A DNA stretch of 15,000 nt from Neocallimastix lanati (nom. inval.) (lineage: Eukaryota > Neocallimastigomycota > Neocallimastigomycetes > Neocallimastigales > Neocallimastigaceae): assembly GCA_016946835.1 (NCBI GenBank), contig JACVTC010000073.1, forward strand, positions 732,501 through 747,500. Reading direction: 5' to 3'. Made by a program: the position numbers and the translations under genes. The notes under the pieces were generated by a model. The model saw only the letters and a list, made by a program, of their open reading frames with translations. It had not been told where the DNA came from and made no database searches. How positions within the stretch are numbered: position 1 is the stretch's first letter; the number at the start of each line of letters is the position of its first letter. This document shows, piece after piece, positions 1 through 8,759 of this stretch.

Positions 1-1545
1 ATAAAGAACAGATTGAATAAAATAAAATAAAATAAAATAAAATAAAATAAATAGTAGAATATTAAATATAAAGAACAGATTGAATAAAATAAAATAAAAT
101 AAAATAAAATAAAATAAATAGTAGAATATTAAATATAAAGAACAGATTGAATAAAATAAAATAAAATAAAATAAAATAAAATAAATAGTAGAATATTAAA
201 TATAAAGAACAGATTGAATAAAATAAAATAAAATAAAATAAAATAAAATAAATAGTAGAATATTAAATATAAAGAACAGATTGAATAAAATAAAATAAAA
301 TAAAATAAAATAAAATAAAATAAAATAAAATAAAATAAAATAAAATAAAATAAATAGTAGAATATTAAATATAAAGAACAGATTGAATAAAATAAAATAA
401 AATAAAATAAAATAAAATAAAATAAAATAAAATAAAATAAAATAAAATAAAATAAAATAAATAGTAGAATATTAAATATAAAGAACAGATTGAATAAAAT
501 AAAATAAAATAAAATAAAATAAAATAAAATAAAATAAAATAAAATAAAATAAAATAAAATAAAATAAAATAAAATAAAATAAAATAAAATAAAATAAAAT
601 AAAATAAAATAAAATAAAATAAAATAAAATAAAATAAAATAAAATAAAATAAAATAAAATAAAATAAAATAAAATAAAATAAAATAAAATAAAATAAAAT
701 AAAATAAAATAAAATAAAATAAAATAAAATAAAATAAAATAAAATAAAATAAAATAAAATAAAATAAAATAAAATAAAATAAAATAAAATAAAATAAAAT
801 AAAATAAAATAAAATAAAATAAAATAAAATAAAATAAAATAAAATAAAATAAAATAAAATAAAATAAAATAAAATAAAATAAAATAAAATAAAATAAAAT
901 AAAATAAAATAAAATAAAATAAAATAAAATAAAATAAAATAAAATAAAATAAAATAAAATAAAATAAAATAAAATAAAATAAAATAAAATAAAATAAAAT
1001 AAAATAAAATAAAATAAAATAAAATAAAATAAAATAAAATAAAATAAAATAAAATAAAATAAAATAAAATAAAATAAATAGTAGAATATGAATATAAATT
1101 ACAGATTGAATAAAATAAAATAAAATAAAATAAAATAAAATAAAATAAAATAAAATAAAATAAAATAAATAGTAGAATATGAATATAAATTACAGATTGA
1201 ATAAAATAAAATAAAATAAAATAAAATAAAATAAAATAAAATAAAATAAAATAAAATAAATAGTAGAATATGAATATAAATTACAGATTGAATAAAATAA
1301 AATAAAATAAAATAAAATAAAATAAAATAAAATAAAATAAATAGTAGAATATGAATATAAATTACAGATTGAATAAAATAAAATAAAATAAAATAAAATA
1401 AAATAAAATAAAATAAAATAAAATAAAATAAAATAAATAGTAGAATATGAATATAAATTACAGATTGAATAAAATAAAATAAAATAAAATAAAATAAAAT
1501 AAAATAAAATAAAATAAAATAAAATAAAATAAAATAAATAGTGAA
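1..1545. repeat. Composite (TAAAA)n satellite with two spacer variants
   Basis: Twelve copies of an AT-rich spacer alternate with uninterrupted TAAAA tracts. Each spacer begins TAGTAGAATAT and ends CAGATTGAA. The C of CAGATTG lies at 9, 76, 143, 210, 277, 379, 486, 1102, 1193, 1284, 1365 and 1461. The first seven copies are variant A (middle ATTAAATATAAAGAACAG). The spacers ending at 1102 and later are variant B (ATGAATATAAATTACAG), one base shorter. The pentamer counts after each spacer are 6, 6, 6, 6, 13, 14, 116, 11, 11, 9, 12 and 13. Every tract ends with a truncated TAAA. The array runs off the left edge, and decays on the right at about 1540 into unrelated A/T sequence. It carries no open reading frame. 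No function can be read from it. Confidence 0.97.
495..1074. repeat. Uninterrupted (TAAAA)116 tract
   Basis: This is 580 bp of perfect TAAAA pentamers without a single substitution. It sits exactly where spacer variant A gives way to variant B. It is about eight times longer than any other tract in the array. Its exact length may partly reflect assembly behaviour at such a simple sequence. Confidence 0.95.
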
Positions 1546-2227
1546 GTAGTATTAAGAGAGTAAAGTATTAATAAAAAATGAAAATAAAAATAAATAATAT
1601 TATTAAAGTATTAAACTGTTATTCGAATTATTTAAGAGTAAAATAAATATATATATATATATAATTGAATATAATAATATATATATATATTTATAAAATA
1701 ACTTAGTATAATTAATATAAATTAATATAAACTATGAAAAACAAAAACAAAAATAAAAATAAAAACAAAAAAACAAAAACAAAACAAAAAAAATTTTTTT
1801 TTACCTTTAACTTTTATATATATATAATTTATTTTATTGTTTATGAAATAATACGAAATATAATAATAATAATAATAAAAAAAAAAATATTATCAAATTT
1901 AGATATTAATAAAATTTCCCCTATACAATTTTTTTTGTGTTTATATTACAAAATTGTTTTTAATTTTTTGCTCCTTCTTCCTTTTATATATATATATCTT
2001 TATAAAAAAAATTAAATATATATATTTATTATTAAATAAAACTATTTACGATATTAAATCGTTATTTATTATTACTTTTTTTGTTTTTTGTTTTTTGTTT
2101 TTTGTTTTTTGTTTTTTAGTTTTTTGTTTCGATTAAATATTTTGTTATTTTCTTTATAATTAAAAATATATATATATATTTGAAGAAAAAAAAAAAAATG
2201 AAAAAAATAAAAATAATAATATTAAAA

Positions 2228-2258
<31 letters not shown>

Positions 2259-2334
2259 TGAAAAAAAATGAAATAAAAAAAAAATATAAAATAAAAAAAA
2301 AAAAAAAAATAAAATAATGAAAAATTTAAATAAT
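1546..2334. other. Low-complexity A/T spacer, no gene seen
   Basis: The stretch is almost pure A/T with short simple repeats: TA runs near 1645-1695, A-rich AAAAAC/AAAAAT hexamers at about 1737-1790, a GTTTTTT heptamer run at 2076-2129, and GAAAA pentamers near 2233-2252. Open frames here translate only to Lys/Asn or Phe/Ile/Tyr runs, as expected from the composition. I see no tRNA-like box, splice-bounded exon or recognisable domain. Confidence 0.8.
2076..2129. repeat. GTTTTTT heptamer microsatellite
   Basis: The G residues fall at 2083, 2090, 2097, 2104 and 2111, a strict 7-base spacing. Then come 2119 (one extra A) and 2126. It lies in non-coding spacer. Confidence 0.9.
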
Positions 2335-2459
2335 TAAAATAAAATAAAATAAAATAAAATAAAATAAAATAAAATAAAATAAAATAAAATAAAATAAAAT
2401 AAAATAAAATAAAATAAAATAAAATAAAATAAAATAAAATAAAATAAAATAAAATAAAA
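2335..2459. repeat. (TAAAA)25 tract
   Basis: There are twenty-five perfect TAAAA pentamers, the same motif and strand as the left-end satellite but without its spacer sequence. The tract lies just beyond the 3' end of the minus-strand Sel1-repeat gene. An inverted copy of the motif, TTATT(TTATT)n, occurs at 2541-2562 between this tract and the stop codon. Confidence 0.95.
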
Positions 2460-2567
2460 TAGATTAAACTATTGGTAAAATAATGAGAAAAGATGACAAA
2501 AAAAATTTTTTTTTTTCTCTTTTCTCTTTATTTTTTGTTGTTATTTTATTTTATTTTATTTTTCTTT
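2460..2567 (-). other. 3' flank of the Sel1-repeat gene
   Basis: Reading the minus strand away from the stop codon, this holds an (AAAAT)4-like run (2541-2562), a purine-rich stretch with one AATAAA (plus-strand TTTATT at 2527-2532), then A-run/T-run sequence at about 2499-2516 before the (TAAAA)25 tract. It is probably 3' UTR and cleavage region. AATAAA is not diagnostic in DNA this AT-rich. Confidence 0.5.
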
Positions 2568-5500
2568 TTACCATGGTTTATTATTGTTACTATTGTTATT
2601 GCTACCCATACTCATATTATTAAAAAATTTATTGCCATATGAACCCGAAAGAGGTGAACCCTCTTGATTTCTATTATTATTGAATCCATTGCTAATGTTT
2701 ATACCCTTTCCTTGTCTAAAATAAAAATTGTTGTTGTTATTGTTGTTATTGTTGCTATCCTTATCTCCACTATTACTATTATTTCTATATTGATTATAGG
2801 ATTGATTTCTATAATAGCCATAATTATTATTACTATTATTAGAATGATTATGATGAGAATTTTGTGATTTATTATAATAGGAAGCTAATTTTTAATATTT
2901 TCAATAAATAAATAATTAAATTTAGCTATATATATAATTATAAATTACATTTGATAAAAACAAAAAATAAAAATTTATGAAAAAAAAAAAAAATATAAAT
3001 GAATAAATAAATAAATAAATAAATAGATAAATAAGTTACTTTTACTATTCATGCCATTATTATAAGGGGTTGAAGATCCTTTATTATATTTATTTCCAAT
3101 ATAGGATGGGGAATTTAAGGAAGAATTATTTCCACTATTACTATTACTATTACTATTATTGTTATTTATATTGTTATTATTAATATTAGTATTTATATTT
3201 GTATTTCCATTAAGTGATGCATTAGATGCTGCATTGGACATGGTTGGTTCTTCACTCATAACTTCTTTTATCAATTGATTTATATTATCTTGTTGTTCTT
3301 TCAATATATCAATAATTGTATATTCTTTAATTGATGTCGTGTTATCTTTTGATTTTGAAAGTCCCTTATTTTTATTATCACGTGCTGTATTCCAACGTTT
3401 AATTTTTAATCGAGCATGGACATGACCTAATTCAGCAGCCTTTTCATACCAACTGAATGCATCTTGTAATCTTTTATTTCTTTCTTCTTCAGTTTCTTGT
3501 TCTTCATGTTCTTCCTGTTCTTTCTGTTCTTTTTGTTCTTCTTTTCCTTCTTCTTCGATTTTTTGTTTTTCATCTTTACTTTTTATTTCCGTATCAATAA
3601 CAGTATCTAACTTTTCCTTTTCATTATTTTCTACAGCTTCTTTCTTTTCTTTATTATCTTCTTTTGAAGTTGAATCTTCTTTATTTTCCTTTCCTCCTTC
3701 CTTTTTATCAATTGGAGATTTAGAAGATAATTCATTTTCTTCTTCTTTTTGAATCTTTATTGATTCATTATTTGTTTTATTTTCAATTTTAGCAACAGTT
3801 TCCTTTTCATTTTCCTTTCCAGAATCATCCTTTTTATTCTCTCCTTCATTACCTTCTTCTTTGTCATTTTCTTTTCCTTCGCTTTTATTATCTTCTTTTT
3901 CTTTTGTATTGTTTTTTTCTTTGGCATTTTCCAATGTGAATTTATAACCAATATTAAAGTGACAACAGATGGCCATAATATATTTATCATTCATTGCACC
4001 ATTGTTAGCATAATAAATTAATGGTTTCATTGTCCATTTATTAGCACGTTTGGCTGATAAAGCTAAATATTTAGCTGCTTTTTTTTCATTAATATTCATA
4101 CCTAAACCATCCAACAAACAAATACCTAAATATAGTGGACCTTCCATACCATTGTTATCTGTGGCTTGATGATAATATCGAATAGCTTTTTGCATACTTT
4201 TATTTACACCTGTACCATGTTGATAACATAAACCAAGGAAACTATATCCTCTTGGATCATTATATTGAGCTGCTTGTTTAAACATACGTAATGCTTCTTG
4301 ATCATTCTTCGCAATACCTATACCATAATGAAGAAGTCTACCCATAGAAGCATAGGCATTAATTCCACCACGGTCAATAAAACGAGCAGCTAAAGAGTAC
4401 CATCTCATTGATTCCGCAGCGGATGGTTCAACTCCAAAACCAATTTCATAACAATAGGCTAAACTTAACTGGGCAATAACGTTATTCCGAAGAGAAGCCT
4501 TTTCATAATATTCAAAAGCTAATTTTTTATTTTCTTCAACATATTTACCAATTTGATAATGAACTCCTAATCTAAATTGGGCATCCGTATTATTTTGATC
4601 ATTAGCTGCCATTTTTAACCATTTCAATGCTTCTTCTCCATTCTTCTTAACACCAATACCCTTATCATAACATATATAAAGTTGATACATTACCATTGAA
4701 TTCTTACCTTCATTCGCTAATTTTTTAAATTCTTCAATTGCTTTATTGACATCTTTTTGTTTACCATGAAGTCCTTCAAAGTAATCCATTGCTGCATTAA
4801 ATTCCGTATTTTTAGCATTATTTACGTTATTTTTAATACTACCATCATTAAATTTATTATTAAGATTTAGACTACTGTTACTCAAAGATTTATTATTACT
4901 GAAATTATTCATTGTTTTTATATCATTTATACTGGAATACATTCCCTTTCCCATAGGATTCATCATATTATTCATGTTGTTGGTTACATAATACATATTA
5001 TTATTTCTTTGATTATTTTGGCTATTATATTTCATATTACCTAAATTGAAATTATTTAAAGATGATTGAGATTGTGTTTGAGACTGGGATGAATTAAACA
5101 TAGGGTAATTCATTGTTTTACTATATTGATTTGAGAATCCTAAATTCTGACTTTGTTGTTGGTGTTGTTGTTGAGAGTTTTGCTGAAGAATAACTGAAGG
5201 TGTATTAGGAGGGGTGTTCATATGTAAACTATTATTCATCATTAAAGGAAGAAGGGAAGAATTTGCATTATTAAATGCACCAAAATCGGTACTAGCTGAA
5301 CCTTTATTACTATAATTGTTATTATTGTAATTATTTAATTGATTTTCCATTTCTAAATCCATATTATTCATCATATCTCCAAGTTGAGCATCCAGCATAA
5401 GATCAAATTCATCAATATTATCATTTTGATCATTTTTATCATCATTATTATAACTTTCACCACTAATTGAACTTTCATTACTCTTTAACGCATCACCCTT

Positions 5501-6772
5501 CATTAAAAATGAATCAAAATTCAAACTGTTATTTCCGACAGTCCAATCTGTTTGCCCTATTATATTATCTCTTGCATTCATAAAAGATGCATTCGTTGAT
5601 GGTAATGAAGTAGAAAATGGATTTATTGAACTACTACTATGATTCGCCGAACTACCGATTGGCATCCTACTTCCACTACTACTACTATTACCAAAATTAT
5701 TATTCATTGCCATTTTATTGTTTGTAAAGGAAGAATAATTCATATTAAATTTATCATATCTTGAAGAATTATTTGAATTACCAAACCCTGATTGATTTTG
5801 ATTACCTTTAATACTACTAAAATCAAATTCATTATTTATGTTATTAGTTATCAATGCATTATTATCAGATATTTTTTCCTTCATACCTAATATATTGTTA
5901 TTTAAATTAGGATTTGAGGAATTTTGACTAGTTTTATCTAATAAGAAAGACATAGGTAATGATTTGGAAAGAAGAAGATCATTACCTTTATTATCTGGAA
6001 AAGAAGAGGAATAAGGATTTGAATTACCAATTGGGGATATACTACTTTGAACAGGATTATTAATTTGCATATTAAGAAGCTTTTGTGTTAATGAAGAACT
6101 TGAGCTAGCTCCCTTTTCATTAATATATGGTAATCCAAAATTTAAGTTATTGGCTTTATTGTTAATATGTGTAGTATTAAAGTCTAAATCATTATTATTT
6201 GTAAATGATTTTGAAAATAAATCACTATTGTTCCCATTAAAAGATTTTGAATACATTAAACCATTATTATTCTCATTAACAAAAGATTGCGACAAAGGTG
6301 GTAAATTTGAATTTGTATCATTAGCAAATGATTTTGAATACATGGAAAAAGATGAAGTAGTATCATTATTAAATGATTTAGAATACATTGAAGCAAAGTT
6401 TGAATTATTATCTGCAAATGAATTTGAATAGGCATTTAAAGGATTGCTATCAGTTGTATTCATAGAATTTTGAAACATCAATATATTTGAATTATTATTC
6501 ATTGTGTTAAATGAAGAACTGTATTTATCATTTAAAAATGAATTTGAAAAATTTGGTGATTTAGCCAATAAGTTTTCATTAGCAAAAGAATTTGAAATAA
6601 TAGACAAACCATTATTTTTATTATTTGACCATGGAACTGAAAAATTTTGTGGTGATATCATATCATTTTGAAGAAATTGTTGTTGTTGTTGTTGCTGTTG
6701 CTTTTTATCCTTATCATTTTGTTGTTGCTGTAAATTCCAACTTAAATACGAACTACTATTATTAAATGACAT
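2568..6772 (-). CDS. Sel1-like repeat protein, Asn/Ser-rich, two exons
   Basis: I join exon 1 (6772-3040) to exon 2 (2884-2568) for 1349 residues. The ATG at 6772 has an in-frame TAA seven codons upstream. Residues 15-32 are Gln-rich, and residues 58-190 repeat an S-x-S-F motif. Residues 453-478 form an acidic, Met/Leu-rich segment inside a long Asn/Ser-rich region. Residues ~655-945 hold about seven tandem Sel1-like repeats (~36 residues, LGxxYxxGxGVxxNxxxAxxxxxxAA pattern, as in YGIG, HGTG and DGLG turns). A final repeat is split by a ~150-residue Lys/Glu insertion (~949-1102), with its second helix at 1104-1127. The tail is Asn/Tyr-rich and ends NKPW. Sel1 repeats form alpha-solenoids that bind protein partners. 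A Skt5/Chs4-type chitin synthase activator is possible in a fungus, but the CaaX end of yeast Skt5 is absent, so I give no gene name. Partner and location are unknown. Confidence 0.88.
2885..3039 (-). other. Intron in the Sel1-repeat gene (155 nt)
   Basis: On the minus strand the donor is GTAACT (first base at 3039) and the acceptor is AAAAATTAG (last base at 2885). Phase 1 is kept: the leftover A joins CT to make a Thr codon, and 104 further codons follow to a TAA. The intron contains (TTTA)n, T runs and A/T filler, and has stops in frame. A nearer AG in the TATATATAG run would give an in-frame stop. A donor GTAAAA six bases earlier (first base at 3045) keeps the same phase and would remove two residues. 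Without splicing the protein would end in a Phe/Ile/Tyr/Leu run translated from the TTTA repeat. Confidence 0.8.
3467..3928 (-). other. Charged Lys/Glu insertion within the last Sel1 repeat
   Basis: About 150 codons (residues ~949-1102) are dominated by Lys, Glu, Asp and Asn, with a Gln/Glu-rich end of EEQKEQKEQEEHEEQE type. The flanks are the first helix of a Sel1 unit (YIMAICCHFNIGYKF, ~931-945) and the matching second helix (DAFSWYEKAAELGHVHARLK, from 1104). The coding strand is nearly all purine around 3478-3560. It is probably a disordered or single-helix loop. Confidence 0.8.
6203..6601 (-). repeat. S-x-S-F short-motif repeats in the Sel1 protein N-terminus
   Basis: Residues 58-190 contain nine irregularly spaced copies of a motif like (Y/F/L)S(K/N/Q/S)SF followed by two or three residues rich in Asn/Asp/Glu. 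Examples are ISNSFANE, FSNSFLND, YSNSFADN, YSKSFNND, YSKSFAND, LSQSFVNE and FSKSFTNN. A related YSSSFPDN lies further on. Spacing of about 10-25 residues argues against a simple microsatellite. Confidence 0.8.
6677..6730 (-). repeat. Gln-rich codon repeat near the N-terminus
   Basis: CAA/CAG codons encode two Gln runs (residues ~15-18 and ~25-32) separated by a charged NDKDKK-type segment. It is a typical expandable coding microsatellite in AT-rich genomes. Confidence 0.85.
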
Positions 6773-7037
6773 TTTATTTTTATTTATATCTTATTTTGTA
6801 TGCTTTATTCAGTCATTTATCTATTTAAAAAAAAAAAAAAAAAAAAATAGAATTAAAAAATAAAAAATACGATAAAATAACAAAAACTTTTAAGGAAAAA
6901 AAAAAAAAATAGATTCTATCACTACACCCTATATATGTTTGATTATTATTAATATGTGTATATTTTAATTTATTTCATAAATTTAAATTTTATGTAAATC
7001 CTGTTTTTATTATATTTGCTAATAATATATTAAGGGC

Positions 7038-7038
<1 letters not shown>

Positions 7039-7077
<39 letters not shown>
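7039..7077. repeat. Uninterrupted 39-nt T tract
   Basis: Thirty-nine consecutive T residues directly follow AAGGGCG, one of the few G/C clusters in the spacer. On the minus strand this is a 39-nt A tract. It could be a nucleosome-excluding poly(dA:dT) element of the Sel1 gene promoter region, or the tail of an old retroposed transcript. Confidence 0.9.
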
Positions 7078-7080
<3 letters not shown>

Positions 7081-7697
7081 ATTATTATTTTGTTGAAGTT
7101 TAATTATTATTTTGATGTTTTTAAATTTATTTTAGTTTTGTTGAGGTTTATTTAAATGTATTGAGATTTTTATTGTATTATTTTTATTTTTATTTTAAAT
7201 TTTATTAAAATTTATAAAAACTTTTTATTTAAGATATATTTATATATATATATATATAATGACAAAGATGTTTATAGAAATAAATATTTATTAAAAAGAA
7301 TATTAGTTTTTATTTTTATTATTTAATATTTTTTAAATTATATTAACATAAAAAATTTTAGATTATAATATATAATATATAATTATAATATTGTCTTGTA
7401 AGTATATTTATTTGTATTAATTTACGATAAAAAATAAGAAATAAATAAATAAATAATAATAATAACAACAATAACAGTTGTAATAAGAAAATAAAATAAC
7501 AATTTTTTATAAAATATATTTATCATTTAATAATACTTTAAGTTTCTTGATTTTAAATTCTAATATTATTAATCACATTGATTAAATTTCATTTTTATTC
7601 AATACTTTACATTTATAATTAATACAATTTATATATATATTTATTTTATATTTTTTTAAACTTACACTTTTTTTTTTTTTTTTTATTACTATTATTA

Positions 7698-7732
7698 TTA
7701 TTATTTATTTATTAATAATAAATAAATAATAA
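7698..7732. repeat. Perfect 16-bp inverted repeat, 3-nt loop
   Basis: The left arm TTATTATTTATTTATT (7698-7713) and right arm AATAAATAAATAATAA (7717-7732) are exact reverse complements around the loop AAT. It could extrude as a cruciform. Its simple composition makes chance origin plausible. Confidence 0.85.
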
Positions 7733-8241
7733 AAATAATATTTCTTTTTAAATTAATTATTGAATAAATTTATTCTATTCAATAACACTTTGATTCATAA
7801 TTTTTAGACCAAAATATATTTATTTTTTCAAAATAAAAAAAAAAAAATTATTAATTATCCAAATAAAATATAAATACATACATAATAAAATACATATATA
7901 TTTATACATAAATTAATAACATATTTTTTATCAATAATCCATTAATAAAATATAATATGGATTATATATAATATATATAACAAAATACTTAATGAATAAT
8001 GTATATTAAATTTACTTTTATATTACTATTTATTTAATATTTACTCATTTATTTATTTATATGAAATTTATATGAATTTATTATTCAAGTATTATTTATT
8101 TATCCATTATTTTTTTAATTTAATTATCTATTTTATTTATTTATTTATTTATAATAAATTATTAATTAATTAAAAATTTATTTGTTTATTACAAATTATT
8201 AATGTATTTATTATAAATTATGTAATAATTTATAGCAATAT

Positions 8242-8720
8242 TTTATTATTTATTATTTATTATTTATTCAATATTCAAATTTTATTATTTATTATTTATT
8301 ATTTATTATTTATTATTTATTATTATTTATTATTTATTATTTATTATTTATTATTTATTATTTATTATTTATTATTTATTATTTATTATTTATTATTTAT
8401 TATTTATTATTATTTATTATTTATTATTTATTATTTATTATTTATTATTTATTATTTATTATTTATTATTTATTATCTATTATCTATTATTTATTATTTA
8501 TTATTTATTATTTATTATTTATTATTTATTATTTATTATTTATTATTTATTATTTATTATTTATTATTTATTATTTATTATTATTTATTACTTATTATTA
8601 TTTATTATTTAATATTTAATATTTAATATTTAATATTATTTATTATTTATTATTATTTAATATTTAATATTTAATATTTAATATTATTTATTATTTATTA
8701 TTATTTATTATTTAATATTT
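8242..8720. repeat. TATTATT heptamer satellite with variant blocks
   Basis: About 480 bp is built mainly of a 7-bp unit, TATTATT. It is interrupted once near 8268-8280, has phase slips where one TAT is added, and shows a CTATTAT variant near 8475-8487. Towards the right end two blocks of about 48 bp repeat: four AATATTT heptamers then TATTATT units, with AATATTT runs starting at 8611 and 8659. A further short AATATTT copy lies near 8714. Confidence 0.9.
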
Positions 8721-8737
8721 ATTATATAACTTTTTAC

Positions 8738-8759
8738 TATTAAAGTATATACTTTAATA
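8738..8759. repeat. Perfect 22-bp palindrome
   Basis: TATTAAAGTAT is followed at once by its reverse complement ATACTTTAATA, with no loop. It lies just right of the heptamer satellite, after ATATAACTTTTTAC. It is not made of the satellite unit. It might be a dimeric protein-binding site, or chance. Confidence 0.8.

Noticed and set aside
1-1545. CRISPR-like or telomeric array
   Set aside because: The spacers are identical within each variant and the variable part is only pentamer number, the reverse of a CRISPR array. TAAAA is not a known telomere repeat, and the sequence continues into ordinary genes.
1734-2136. Small open frames rich in Lys/Asn or Phe/Ile/Tyr
   Set aside because: They are direct translations of AAAAAC/AAAAAT and TTTTTTG repeats, with no domain, no codon mix and no splice context.
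2664-2867. Plus-strand 67-codon Ile/Val-rich frame
   Set aside because: It is antisense to the predicted second exon of the Sel1-repeat gene; the Ile/Val runs are the complement of Asn codons.
3757-3990. Minus-strand 77-codon Lys-rich frame
   Set aside because: It is a shifted reading of the Lys/Glu-rich region of the Sel1-repeat gene.
6150-6431. Plus-strand 93-codon frame with repeated motifs
   Set aside because: It is antisense to the S-x-S-F repeats; its own repetition simply mirrors the coding strand.
2568-6772. Naming the Sel1 gene SKT5/CHS4
   Set aside because: Sel1 repeats occur in many unrelated proteins, and the predicted C-terminus (NKPW) lacks the CaaX prenylation motif of yeast Skt5.
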